Source of the DNA: CAIWMF01 sp964402065
GTDB taxonomy: Bacteria > Verrucomicrobiota > Verrucomicrobiia > Chthoniobacterales > UBA6821
Length of the DNA: 64,000 nucleotides
Direction: 5' to 3'
NCBI GenBank assembly: GCA_964402065.1
Contig: CAYOAN010000002.1
Location: 261,656 to 325,655 of the forward strand
Shown: positions 36,517-45,166 of the stretch, one piece after another
Layout of the letters: the number at the start of each line of letters is the position of its first letter
How positions within the stretch are numbered: position 1 is the first letter of the stretch
Notes under the pieces: model-generated
What the model was told of the DNA's origin: nothing
What the model saw: the letters and a program-made list of their open reading frames with translations, nothing else
Databases searched by the model: none
Position numbers and translations under genes: made by a program

Positions 36517-37383
36517 TTATTTTACCGTTACGGATGCAGCTTTGTTCACAAGCGGAAAGAGCTCACTCATGTCTGAGGCTGAGACAACAAACCCCAGGGG
36601 CATGGCTACAGTCGAAGCTGTTGAGCCTTCTGTGGGAATTCCGGAAGCAGTCGCAGCAGGAGCTGCAACAATATTGCCAGAGGAACGAAGGATGATGATC
36701 CGGTCGCTAGCAGGGTATTTTTTATCACCAAAAGCAACTCGCTTGTTTCCGCTCATGGCGACTTTATCAACAATTACTGTTGTAGTCTCGTTAGAGTTAG
36801 TCGTCGGTGGAGCTGAGAGTAAAGCATAACTTTTGAAAAATTGATCGCCATTCAAAAGTGTTAGCGATTTTTTTTCGCGATCAAGAACCACCGTTATATT
36901 GAGTTGAGGAATGAACAGTTCTTGTCCGATTTGAAGATTAATGTTTGGAAGGCCGTTAACAACTTGAATTAATTCGGCATTTGATTTTTTCTTGCTAGCA
37001 ATGCGTGCTAATGAGTCACCTTTGACAACAGCATAACTTTCTTTGCCGCCTGCAACGCTCGGAGAATGAAGTAAATCAAGATTTACTTTTCCAAGATTGC
37101 TGACAGCTTCTGGTGCTTTCTTGCTCTCGGGATAGGCTTGTAACCATGCCTTCCAGGCAGTGGTCGCCTCTTCTAATTTTCCTGAGTTTTGCAATGCTAA
37201 TGCTGATTGAAAGGCCGTTTCGCTCTGGTCTGGTGCAGGAGCTGCCTTGACAACTGCTTTTTTAGAGTGAAAAAAATGGAAAGAGGAATAAGGCTTAATA
37301 AACAAAAGATAAGTTGCGAGTCCTGCTGAACCAAAAACAAAAAGGGCGACTCCAATAAGGATGAATATTTTTTTAGATTGCAT
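36517..37383 (-). CDS. Membrane-anchored TPR and LysM protein
   Basis: 288 residues. One transmembrane helix at the N-terminus (IFILIGVALFVFGSAGLATYLLF) is followed by a TPR-like stretch (ALALQNSGKLEEATTAWKAW) and a LysM peptidoglycan-binding domain (YAVVKGDSLARIASKKKSN, then LPNINLQIGQELFIP). The C-terminal 110 residues start like an L,D-transpeptidase (NITVVLDREKKSLTLLNGD) but lack the His and Cys catalytic motifs of that family. It probably binds cell wall without cutting it. The gene reads toward accA, with about 140 bases between. Confidence 0.8.
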   Translation of the reverse strand: MQSKKIFILIGVALFVFGSAGLATYLLFIKPYSSFHFFHSKKAVVKAAPAPDQSETAFQSALALQNSGKLEEATTAWKAWLQAYPESKKAPEAVSNLGKVNLDLLHSPSVAGGKESYAVVKGDSLARIASKKKSNAELIQVVNGLPNINLQIGQELFIPQLNITVVLDREKKSLTLLNGDQFFKSYALLSAPPTTNSNETTTVIVDKVAMSGNKRVAFGDKKYPASDRIIILRSSGNIVAAPAATASGIPTEGSTASTVAMPLGFVVSASDMSELFPLVNKAASVTVK

Positions 37384-38079
37384 CGCATTAGTTTGAAGTG
37401 AGAAGGTCGATTTTGGGAAGAAGAAATTTTGAGAAAAAACAAAAATCTAACAGCCTTCATATTCTTATTATGCATGAGTTGATCTTGTCCCTTAACAACT
37501 TTGTCCAAGGTCTCAACGTTACGTTTGCCAGACTAACACCGCTAAATTCTTTTTTGTGCCTTGTCACAAATGTCAATGTGGCGAGAAATAAAAACGGTGA
37601 AGTGCCAACTAATTGACAAACATAGTGATGAATTACGGGGTCGACTTCTTTTTTGTGAGTTAACGCAAAAAGTTCTACAATTCTATCGAAGTAATCGCCT
37701 CATAACGTTATGAAACACTCAGCCTTCAATTCAGATTCAAAAAACTAATGAACTGGCACTAAATATCATAGACTGGCACCAAAATACGCAATATCAGGGA
37801 CTGACCCCTTTGGCTCTAGGGATTTTTTACTCTTAAGCTTGAGCGCGGTATCAATGCATATAAGGCAACAGACTTATGAAAATAGAAAAAATTCAGCTTG
37901 CTATTTAGAGGGAGATAAAGTTTATTATGTCGCTCCAGTTTTTAGTCTACTCATCACGGTACTCTCACTCTGAGTGGGATCATTGATGCAGCTGTGCCTC
38001 TTTGCGTGACTGAGATAAAACAATCAATAGTCATGATAGTTTTTAGATTTTCAACGGAAAAATTTATTTACGATTTAAA
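37384..38079. other. Intergenic region upstream of the ATP synthase cluster
   Basis: About 700 bases between the divergent LysM gene and atpB. It should contain the atp promoter, but I cannot pick one with confidence. A REP-like motif is at 37750-37812 (separate entry). There is no coding frame. Confidence 0.5.
37750..37812. repeat. REP-like remnant (ACTGGCAC direct repeat and GGGACTGACCCC)
   Basis: ACTGGCACTAAA and ACTGGCACCAAA occur 22 bases apart, followed by GGGACTGACCCC. Similar 'GTGCCAGT'/'GGGGTCAGTCCC' pieces accompany REP-associated transposases (Y1 type) in other bacteria. No transposase gene is present. Confidence 0.35.
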
Positions 38080-38931
38080 ATGTCATTTTTTACCTTAGCT
38101 GCAGCGGTCCCTATTGAAGCAGAACCAATTTTGGCTAAACTGCACGGAGTTTTTGGACTGCTCTCGTCAATGACGAACTCAATTCTAGTTTCGATGATCC
38201 TTGTGGTGACGCTTGTTACGTGGGCGCAGCGCGCGACCCGTCGGATGGAGTTGATTCCAGGGGGAGACCAAAATTTTTTCGAGGCAATTGTAGAAGGTCT
38301 TTATGGCTTTTTTGAAGGAATTGTTGGACATCACATGATTGTAAAATCATTTAGCCTCTTTGCTACGCTCTTTCTTTACATTGTTGCTGCAAATTGGTTT
38401 GGGCTACTTCCAGGAGTAGGTTCTATTGGTTGGCATGAGCATGGAGAGTTGATACCGCTTCTGCGTCCTACTACTGCTGATATGAACACAACAATTGGAC
38501 TAGCGGTTGTTTTCATGATTTTCTGGTTATTTTGGACCCTGCAAGAAATGGGGCCTGTCTCTTTTTTAAAACATCTTTTTGGTGTAAAAGGAGGCGTTAA
38601 AGGTTTTATGGCAATTGCTCTGATGCCAGTTTTCTTTTTTGTAGGTCTGATTGAGGTTGTTTCCATCTTAATTCGTCCAGTCTCTCTTTCTCTCCGTTTG
38701 TTTGGAAACGTTTTTGCAGGAGAAAACTTGTTAACCACGATGATGTCATTAGGGCATGCGCTTCATTTTCCTCTTTGGTTAGCGCATCTTTGCAGCGTGC
38801 TCCTTCCGATACCATTTTATTTTCTCGAGCTTCTCATTGGAGTTCTCCAAGCATTTGTCTTTTCACTTCTTTGCGCTGTTTATCTCAACTTGTCAACAAG
38901 TCACGATGAAGCAGATGCAGAGGCTCATTAA
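38080..38931 (+). CDS. atpB: F1Fo ATP synthase subunit a
   Basis: Membrane stator subunit that forms the two ion half-channels against the c-ring. 283 residues, about six membrane helices. The conserved helix with the essential arginine, PVSLSLRLFGNVFAGENLL, is present, as is the C-terminal LLIGVLQAFVFSLLCAVYL helix. First gene of the atpBEFHAG-x-DC cluster. No atpI is visible upstream. No Shine-Dalgarno sequence is present. Confidence 0.96.
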   Translation: MSFFTLAAAVPIEAEPILAKLHGVFGLLSSMTNSILVSMILVVTLVTWAQRATRRMELIPGGDQNFFEAIVEGLYGFFEGIVGHHMIVKSFSLFATLFLYIVAANWFGLLPGVGSIGWHEHGELIPLLRPTTADMNTTIGLAVVFMIFWLFWTLQEMGPVSFLKHLFGVKGGVKGFMAIALMPVFFFVGLIEVVSILIRPVSLSLRLFGNVFAGENLLTTMMSLGHALHFPLWLAHLCSVLLPIPFYFLELLIGVLQAFVFSLLCAVYLNLSTSHDEADAEAH

Positions 38932-39014
38932 TACATCAATTTTGTTTTCGGGATCGTGCTGAGTGTGCGAGCGAAAACGAACCAACATTAAACATCTATC
39001 CTAACTCTAAAATT

Positions 39015-39257
39015 ATGATTATTCCTACAATGCTTGCTCAAGCTGTTGTTACTTCAGGTATCACTGGTAGCTTTACCCTTGCTGTTGCTGGTGCTGCTGC
39101 TGCTATTGGTATCGGTATGATTGGCTCAAAAGCGGTTGAATCCGTTGGTCGCAATCCTGGTGCTTTCGGTCGTGTTTTGACTCTTGCTATTATCGGAATG
39201 GCACTTGCAGAATCGATCGCGATTTACGCTCTTATTCGCGCTTTCAGCAACATGTAA
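39015..39257 (+). CDS. atpE: F1Fo ATP synthase subunit c
   Basis: 80 residues, a two-helix hairpin. The polar loop is ESVGRNPGAFGR and the ion-binding carboxylate is Glu66 in GMALAESIAIYAL. The position that is Gln in sodium-binding c subunits is hydrophobic here (Ile in AIGIGMIG), so proton coupling is predicted, by comparison with the known Na+ motif. The start at 39015 places four or five residues before the first helix. It is followed by a repeat element and then atpF. Confidence 0.96.
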   Translation: MIIPTMLAQAVVTSGITGSFTLAVAGAAAAIGIGMIGSKAVESVGRNPGAFGRVLTLAIIGMALAESIAIYALIRAFSNM

Positions 39258-39269
39258 TTTTGTTTCCTT

Positions 39270-39392
39270 AAAAATTCTACTGAGGTTGCGCATGCCGGCA
39301 TCGCTGCAGTACTAGAGGCTTCACGTACTAGATATACGCAGAGCCTCTCCTCTTCTCGAGATCTGGTATTGCATCAACCTCAGCGAATTTTA
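39270..39392 (+). repeat. About 120-bp inverted-repeat element, type C, copy 1, inside the atp cluster
   Basis: The left end AAAATTCTACTGAGGTTG and the inverted right end CAACCTCAGCGAATTTT form long terminal repeats. An inner hairpin is made by AGAGGCT and AGCCTCT. It fills most of the atpE-atpF gap. A related copy is at 25819. Confidence 0.75.
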
Positions 39393-39464
39393 AAGGGAAT
39401 AAAACCTAGTTTGTGAGTCATTATAAAAATTTTTTTCTTTTCAACCTCTTTCAACTCTTCTCCC

Positions 39465-39974
39465 ATGCATGTCTTGACTGAACTCTTTGAAAACTTTGGG
39501 GTCGATTGGCCTAAGTTTTTGGCTCAGACCATTCTCTTTCTGATTGTTTATCTGGTCTTGCGTCGCTTTGCTTTTTCTTCCGTTGTTAACATGTTGGAAG
39601 AACGTCGCCGTCGCATTGAAGAAGGGCAACTTAACGCGGAAAAAATAAAAAAACAGCTTGCTGAAGCAGAACTGCGCTATGAAGAAATCATGCGCAAAGC
39701 CCACGCTAACAGTAAGGCATTGATCGAAGAGGCTCGTGCTGCTGCTGAAGCTTCAACCAATAAAGAAATTCAACGTGCAATTAAGGATGCTGAGGGAATT
39801 GTTGCTCATGCTAAAGAAGCAATTGCAATTGATCGTCAACGGATGGTGGAAGAGGTCAAGCGTGATATGATTGGCTTGGTTGTTGCAACTACCGAAAAAG
39901 TTGCAGGTAAAGTTTTAAATACAGATGATCAACAGCGCCTCAACAAAGAAGCGGCGCAAGCACTAGCTTCCTAA
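39465..39974 (+). CDS. atpF: F1Fo ATP synthase subunit b
   Basis: Peripheral stalk subunit linking Fo to F1. 169 residues: one N-terminal membrane helix (FLAQTILFLIVYLVLRRFAF) and a long charged coiled coil (LEERRRRIEEGQLNAEKIKK onward) ending near the delta-binding C-terminus. Length is normal for bacterial b. The gene lies 22 bases before atpH. The intergenic space to atpE (about 200 bases) is unusually long and is filled by the type C repeat. Confidence 0.95.
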   Translation: MHVLTELFENFGVDWPKFLAQTILFLIVYLVLRRFAFSSVVNMLEERRRRIEEGQLNAEKIKKQLAEAELRYEEIMRKAHANSKALIEEARAAAEASTNKEIQRAIKDAEGIVAHAKEAIAIDRQRMVEEVKRDMIGLVVATTEKVAGKVLNTDDQQRLNKEAAQALAS

Positions 39975-39996
39975 TTTTTTCTACTTTTTAAGACAC

Positions 39997-40380
39997 ATGA
40001 AAATTTCTCGCGATGCCCAGCGCCATGCTCGCCGCCTTTTTGATGCATCATTTATTGAAGGACGTCTTGATGCTCAGCGAAGCATAGCTGTGGCTGATGA
40101 GCTCATCGCAACAAAGCCGCGTCACGGTTTTCAAATTTTAAAAGAATTCGTTCGCCTTATTCGCTTGGAGGTTCAAAGACATACAGCTCTCATTGAAAGC
40201 GCTGTGGCATTGGATCAAGCTTCTCAAGAAGTCATCGTCAATGCATTGAAAGCACGTGATCCTCAAGTGGAGGTTTCTACAGCAGTCAATCAAACACTCA
40301 TTGGAGGAACTCGCATCCGCTTAGGAAGTGATGTCTGGGATGGGACGGTTTTGAGTCGTCTTCAACAGCTAAAAAATTAG
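39997..40380 (+). CDS. atpH: F1Fo ATP synthase subunit delta, short form
   Basis: 127 residues against about 175-180 in most bacteria. The start (MKISRDAQRHARRLFDASF) is the family N-terminus and the end (NQTLIGGTRIRLGSDVWDGTVLSRLQQLK) is the family C-terminus, so the shortening is within the N-terminal helical bundle, not from truncation. Delta joins the top of F1 to the b stalk. Position between atpF and atpA confirms the call. The frame is intact, and the shortened form may be normal for this lineage. Confidence 0.88.
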   Translation: MKISRDAQRHARRLFDASFIEGRLDAQRSIAVADELIATKPRHGFQILKEFVRLIRLEVQRHTALIESAVALDQASQEVIVNALKARDPQVEVSTAVNQTLIGGTRIRLGSDVWDGTVLSRLQQLKN

Positions 40381-40403
40381 CGACAAAAGAAAATAAAAAT
40401 TTT

Positions 40404-40431
40404 ACTTCAACTTTAACTTTTAACTTAAACT
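40404..40431 (+). repeat. 7-nt-unit leader repeat before atpA
   Basis: ACTTCAA, CTTTAAC, TTTTAAC and TTAAACT, then CTCAA and ATG at 40437. This is the A-rich variant of the leader pattern. Confidence 0.6.
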
Positions 40432-40436
40432 CTCAA

Positions 40437-41972
40437 ATGAGCACACTTCTACAAGATCTAGAACAAAAAATTGGCGTCCTTCGTGATGCAACTGTAACAA
40501 AAAGCAATGTTGGTACCGTTCGAGAAATCGGTGATGGCGTTGCTCGCATCGAAGGCTTGAGTGGAGTCATGCTCAATGAAATGTTGAAGTTTCCTGGTGA
40601 TGTTTATGGTATTGCACTGAATCTTGAAGAAACTGAAGTTGGTGCAATCATCCTTGGTGATTACACTAAAATCAGTGAAGGTGATGAAGTCACAACAACA
40701 GGCCGTCTCCTTCAGGTTCCTGTTGGAAAGCAGCTCCTCGGCCGCGTAGTTGACGCATTAGGTCGTCCAATTGATGGAAAAGGAGAGATTAGCGCTACAG
40801 GGTCTTATCCTGTTGAAAAAATTGCTCCTGGTATTATTAAGCGTCAAAGCGTTTCACAACCTGTTCAAACAGGCATCATGGCAATCGATGCAATGGTTCC
40901 TGTTGGCCGTGGTCAGCGCGAGTTAATCATTGGTGACCGGGCGACAGGCAAGACAACAATTGCAATCGATACCATCATCAATCAAGCTCGCATTAACCGT
41001 GCTGGTGAAGAGAGTGGAGATCCCTCTTTCCGTCCGCTTTATTCTATTTACGTTGGTATTGGTCAACGTGTCGCTAACATTGCTCGTGTTGTTCGTGTTT
41101 TAGAAGAAAATGATGCGCTCAAATATACGATCATTATTGCTTCAACAGCTTCCAATGCAGCTGCAGACCAGTATCTAGCGCCATTTGCAGGTGCTGCAAT
41201 GGGAGAATGGTTTATGGATAACGGCATGGATGCCTTGATTGTTTTTGATGATCTTTCTAAGCATGCTGTTGCATATCGTCAAATTTCTCTTTTGCTTAAG
41301 CGTCCTTCAGGCCGTGAAGCTTATCCTGGAGATGTCTTCTATCTTCACAGTCGTTTGTTAGAGCGTTCTGCGCGTCTTAGCGAGAAGGCTGGTAATGGAT
41401 CTCTCACTGCGCTTCCAATTATTGAAACACAAGCTGGCGACGTTTCAGCATACATTCCGACTAACGTTATCTCGATCACCGACGGTCAGATTTACCTTGA
41501 GACGGATCTTTTCTATCAAGGTATTCGCCCTGCAATTTCAGTAGGACTTTCGGTATCGCGTGTTGGTTCTGCTGCGCAAATTAAAGCCATGAAACAAGTG
41601 GCAGGTAAACTGAAAGGTGACCTTGCTCAGTTCCGCGAATTAGCAGCATTTGCTCAATTTGGAAGTGATCTTGATGCTCGTACTAAGGCTCAATTGGAGC
41701 GTGGGCAACGGATCGTAGAACTTTTTAAACAAGTTCAGTATCGTCCGCTTCCTGTTGAGCTTCAATCAGCAATTCTTTGGGCAATGCAGAAAGGTTATTT
41801 TGATGCAGTTCCAACAGCTAAAGTAAAAACCTTCCAAAATGACATGGAAGAGTTTCTCACCACTCGTAAAGCTTCAATTTTAGCTTCTATTCTTGCTAAG
41901 AAGGCATTTGATGGAGAGCTTGAAAAGGAGCTAGGTGCCGCACTTGATGAATTTAAAGCCTCTGTGCGATAA
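40437..41972 (+). CDS. atpA: F1Fo ATP synthase subunit alpha
   Basis: Regulatory nucleotide-binding subunit of the F1 hexamer. 511 residues, normal length. The N-terminal barrel begins VGTVREIGDGVARIEGL; the P-loop is GDRATGKTTIAID; the signature PAISVGLSVSRVGSAAQ contains the alpha arginine finger region. Part of the atp cluster, 28 bases before atpG. Confidence 0.98.
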   Translation: MSTLLQDLEQKIGVLRDATVTKSNVGTVREIGDGVARIEGLSGVMLNEMLKFPGDVYGIALNLEETEVGAIILGDYTKISEGDEVTTTGRLLQVPVGKQLLGRVVDALGRPIDGKGEISATGSYPVEKIAPGIIKRQSVSQPVQTGIMAIDAMVPVGRGQRELIIGDRATGKTTIAIDTIINQARINRAGEESGDPSFRPLYSIYVGIGQRVANIARVVRVLEENDALKYTIIIASTASNAAADQYLAPFAGAAMGEWFMDNGMDALIVFDDLSKHAVAYRQISLLLKRPSGREAYPGDVFYLHSRLLERSARLSEKAGNGSLTALPIIETQAGDVSAYIPTNVISITDGQIYLETDLFYQGIRPAISVGLSVSRVGSAAQIKAMKQVAGKLKGDLAQFRELAAFAQFGSDLDARTKAQLERGQRIVELFKQVQYRPLPVELQSAILWAMQKGYFDAVPTAKVKTFQNDMEEFLTTRKASILASILAKKAFDGELEKELGAALDEFKASVR

Positions 41973-42000
41973 TCAAACAACACTTTCTTGACTTCCTAGC

Positions 42001-42912
42001 ATGGCCAACACTCGTGATATTCGCCGACGTATCAAGTCGGTTAAGAACACCGCTCAAATCACCAAAGCGATGGAGATGGTTGCTGCCTCCAAGATGAGAC
42101 GGGCGCAGCAAGCTGCTACAGCAGGACGTCCTTATTCGGAGCTGCTCAATCATGTCCTCGTTTCATTGCGAGATCGTGTTGATGCTACGGAGCATCCTCT
42201 CTTAGCAGTACGAGAGGTGAAAAAGACGCTTGTTCTTCTCATCACTTCTGACAAAGGTCTTTGTGGTGCACTCAATACAAACGTTCTTCGTGAAGCTTCA
42301 AATCTCGACACAAACACAACAGAATTTGTTGTTATTGGTCGGAAAGGTGCTTCTTTCCTAGCTCGCACTGGGCGTAAGATGCTAGCTGATTTTACCCTTC
42401 CAGATCATCCTACCTTTTTGCAAACGAAGCCTATTTCAAAATTGTGCATGGAAAAATTTCTCTCAGGAGAAATTGATAAAGTAACGGTGCTTTATCCTCA
42501 ATTTGTTAATACACTCGTTCAAAAGCCGCTTCATCTTGGTTTGCTCCCAATTACTGCTGAAAAAGTACAGGGAACGACGGCCATTCCTCTTCCTCATCAT
42601 GAAGCGTCAACTGGCACCTCGCTTGAGAAGGAACTTCCAGCAGAACAATCCATTAGCGAATATCTTTTTGAACCAAGTTCTCAAGAAATTCTTAACGCTG
42701 TCTTACCATACTCGTTTCATTTTGAAATTTTTCAAAAGGTTCTTGAGGCACGTGCTTCTGAGCAAAGTGCCCGCATGGTTGCAATGAAAGCAGCTACTGA
42801 TAATGCTAAGAGCCTTGTTAAGGACCTTACTCTTGAATACAACAAAGCACGTCAGGCTGGCATTACGACGGAGCTCCTTGAGATTTCAACAGCCCAAATG
42901 GCATTGGGTTAG
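42001..42912 (+). CDS. atpG: F1Fo ATP synthase subunit gamma
   Basis: Central rotor shaft of F1. 303 residues. The N-terminal coiled coil (DIRRRIKSVKNTAQITKAMEM) and the C-terminal helix (ASEQSARMVAMKAATDNAKSL) that form the shaft are both intact. The conserved SDKGLCGALN segment is present. Directly downstream, where atpD is expected, lies an unrelated exported protein gene. Confidence 0.97.
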   Translation: MANTRDIRRRIKSVKNTAQITKAMEMVAASKMRRAQQAATAGRPYSELLNHVLVSLRDRVDATEHPLLAVREVKKTLVLLITSDKGLCGALNTNVLREASNLDTNTTEFVVIGRKGASFLARTGRKMLADFTLPDHPTFLQTKPISKLCMEKFLSGEIDKVTVLYPQFVNTLVQKPLHLGLLPITAEKVQGTTAIPLPHHEASTGTSLEKELPAEQSISEYLFEPSSQEILNAVLPYSFHFEIFQKVLEARASEQSARMVAMKAATDNAKSLVKDLTLEYNKARQAGITTELLEISTAQMALG

Positions 42913-42989
42913 TTTTTAGAGAGTTATCAATTTTTTTCAAGAACTTGAATTTAGTAAACATCAACTAAACCTTAACCATTGCTAAAATT

Positions 42990-43574
42990 ATGAAAAAAGC
43001 ATTCTTTGTTATTGCACTCATAGCTACTTCAAGAATGGTCACAGCAGTAGAGGCTCCTCATGTTCCAGGAGAACATGAAGTAAAAGTGTCAGGCGAATCA
43101 GTAACGGTTACTAAAGTCCATCCAGTAACAAAAGTGAGTAAGACTACTTACGTTGGCAAGGATGCGTGGGTTCCTCAAGGTGTTACTAAGATGACAACCT
43201 TAAAAAAAGGACAAAAAGAAATAGCTTCAAAAACAACTAGCGTTATAAATACTACTGGAACAGGAGATGGTGCGGCGAATGGAGCTCCAACTGTTACAAA
43301 GTTCACCACGGTGACAGGGCCAAATGGAGAGTCAAAATCATTCTCAAAGTCAACAACTGCAGAGCGTGATCTTGACGTTTCTCAAGGTCTTATTAAGACT
43401 ACTACAGTAACAGGAGCAAATGGTCAAACCGTGACAAAAACAACTAGGTTGATTAACACTACTGGAACAGGAGACGGCGCTGCGAATGGAGCTCCAACTG
43501 TCACAAAGTTTACCACAGTTACAGGACCTGAGGGCAACTCAGTAAATACGCCATCTAAATCAATTTCAAAATAA
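42990..43574 (+). CDS. Exported Thr-rich repeat protein inserted between atpG and atpD
   Basis: 194 residues, not an ATP synthase subunit. A signal peptide (KKAFFVIALIATSRMVTAVEA) is followed by a Thr/Lys/Val-rich mature part. A segment of about 28 residues starting NTTGTGDGAANGAPTVTKFT occurs twice (DNA about 43246-43328 and 43452-43533), about 85-90% identical by eye at DNA level, so it arose by internal duplication. The alternation TTVTG..G..VTK suggests beta structure or a cell-surface adhesin-like fibre. No Cys. It reads in the same direction as the atp genes, with 77 and 67 bases on either side. Function unknown. Confidence 0.75.
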   Translation: MKKAFFVIALIATSRMVTAVEAPHVPGEHEVKVSGESVTVTKVHPVTKVSKTTYVGKDAWVPQGVTKMTTLKKGQKEIASKTTSVINTTGTGDGAANGAPTVTKFTTVTGPNGESKSFSKSTTAERDLDVSQGLIKTTTVTGANGQTVTKTTRLINTTGTGDGAANGAPTVTKFTTVTGPEGNSVNTPSKSISK

Positions 43575-43641
43575 ACTCACAACTATATTTGCTGTTTTAT
43601 GCGGCAGCTAATGCTATCGCAAACAGCATTCTTACCTATCC

Positions 43642-45060
43642 ATGAATAACACCGGAAAAATCGTTCAAATCATCGGCCCTGTTGTCGATGCTGAGTTTGA
43701 TCTCAGCAAAGGTCCATTGCCAAAAATTTATGAGGCACTCGAAGTCGAGCACACTTATGAAGGCAGTACGACGAAAATCACGCTTGAAGTCCAGCAGCAG
43801 CTTGGTGAAAACTGGGTACGCGCTATTGCGATGTCTTCAACAGAAGGTTTAACTCGCGGATTGCCCGTCAAAGCTCTTGGTAATCCAATTTCGGTGCCAG
43901 TAGGAGAGGGTGTTCTTGGCCGTATTATGAACGTTACCGGTGAGCCTGTTGATGAACGTGGTCCAATTAATGCTGTAAAATATTATCCGATTCACCGTGC
44001 GGCTCCTGAGTTGGTCGATCAAAACACTAAATCAGAGGTTCTTGAGACTGGTATCAAAGTTATCGACTTGATCTGTCCGTTTACCAAAGGTGGAAAAGTT
44101 GGTGCCTTCGGCGGTGCTGGTGTTGGTAAGACCGTTGTTATCATGGAGCTCATCAACAATATTGCCAAAGGCCATGGCGGATACTCGCTCTTTGCAGGCG
44201 TTGGCGAGCGGACTCGTGAAGGAAATGATCTCTATCACGAAATGAGTGAGGCCGGTGTTATTGTTCAAGAAAAGTTAGAAAAATCCAAAGTTGCTCTTGT
44301 CTATGGCCAAATGAATGAACCACCAGGGGCTCGTCTCCGTGTTGCTTTGAGTGCGCTTTCGATGGCTGAATATTTCCGCGATGAGATGAATCAAGATGTG
44401 CTTCTCTTCGTCGATAATATTTTCCGCTTCTCTCAAGCAGGTGCTGAAGTTTCGGCTCTTCTCGGTCGTACGCCGAGTGCCGTTGGTTATCAACCAACCT
44501 TGACTTCCGAAATGGGTAACCTTCAAGAACGTATTAGCTCAACAAAGAAGGGCTCAATTACTTCCTTCCAAGCTGTCTATGTTCCTGCTGACGACTTAAC
44601 TGATCCAGCACCAGCAAATACTTTTGCGCACTTGGATTCAACCATCGTTTTAGAGCGTTCCATTGCAGAACTTGGAATCTATCCAGCCGTTGATCCTCTT
44701 GCTTCAACTTCTAAGGCCCTAGCACCTGAAGTTGTTGGTGAAGAGCATTACAATGTTGCTCTCGGTGTTCAAAAAGTTCTTCAACGATACAAAGACTTGC
44801 AAGACATTATTGCAATTCTTGGTATGGATGAGCTTTCACCTGAAGACAAACTTACCGTTTATCGCGCTCGTAAGATTCAACGTTTCTTAAGTCAGCCATT
44901 CCACGTTGCAGAAGTCTTTACCGGAACTCCTGGACAATATGTTCCAATTGCGGAAACAATCCGTGGTTTCAAAGAAATCTTAGAAGGAAAGCATGATGAT
45001 GTTGATGAAGCCGATTTCTATATGAAAGGCGGAATCGACCAAGTAAGGAAAAGTTCCTAA
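43642..45060 (+). CDS. atpD: F1Fo ATP synthase subunit beta
   Basis: Catalytic subunit that makes ATP. 472 residues. The P-loop is GGAGVGKTVVIMEL, the catalytic glutamate segment AGVGERTREGNDLY follows, and Walker B is VLLFVDNIFRFSQAG. The alpha/beta signature PAVDPLASTSKAL is present. It is followed by a long inverted repeat and then atpC. Confidence 0.98.
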   Translation: MNNTGKIVQIIGPVVDAEFDLSKGPLPKIYEALEVEHTYEGSTTKITLEVQQQLGENWVRAIAMSSTEGLTRGLPVKALGNPISVPVGEGVLGRIMNVTGEPVDERGPINAVKYYPIHRAAPELVDQNTKSEVLETGIKVIDLICPFTKGGKVGAFGGAGVGKTVVIMELINNIAKGHGGYSLFAGVGERTREGNDLYHEMSEAGVIVQEKLEKSKVALVYGQMNEPPGARLRVALSALSMAEYFRDEMNQDVLLFVDNIFRFSQAGAEVSALLGRTPSAVGYQPTLTSEMGNLQERISSTKKGSITSFQAVYVPADDLTDPAPANTFAHLDSTIVLERSIAELGIYPAVDPLASTSKALAPEVVGEEHYNVALGVQKVLQRYKDLQDIIAILGMDELSPEDKLTVYRARKIQRFLSQPFHVAEVFTGTPGQYVPIAETIRGFKEILEGKHDDVDEADFYMKGGIDQVRKSS

Positions 45061-45075
45061 CAAGGAATAGTTACA

Positions 45076-45143
45076 AAAGAACACAAAGAATAAAGAACTT
45101 AATGATTGTTAATTGTTTTTTCTTTCCCCTCTTTGTGTTCTTT
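45076..45143 (+). other. 14-bp perfect inverted repeat between atpD and atpC
   Basis: AAAGAACACAAAGA (45076-45089) and its exact complement TCTTTGTGTTCTTT (45130-45143) are separated by 40 bases. As RNA this forms a stem just before the atpC start, able to adjust atpC translation or stabilise the atpD end. The arms also show the 7-base periodicity seen in other leaders. Confidence 0.7.
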
Positions 45144-45166
45144 ATCGTTCATTAAATTTTTTTATC

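Noticed and set aside
36743..36900. L,D-transpeptidase activity for the LysM protein
   Set aside because: The domain starts like the family but lacks the His and the catalytic Cys motif.
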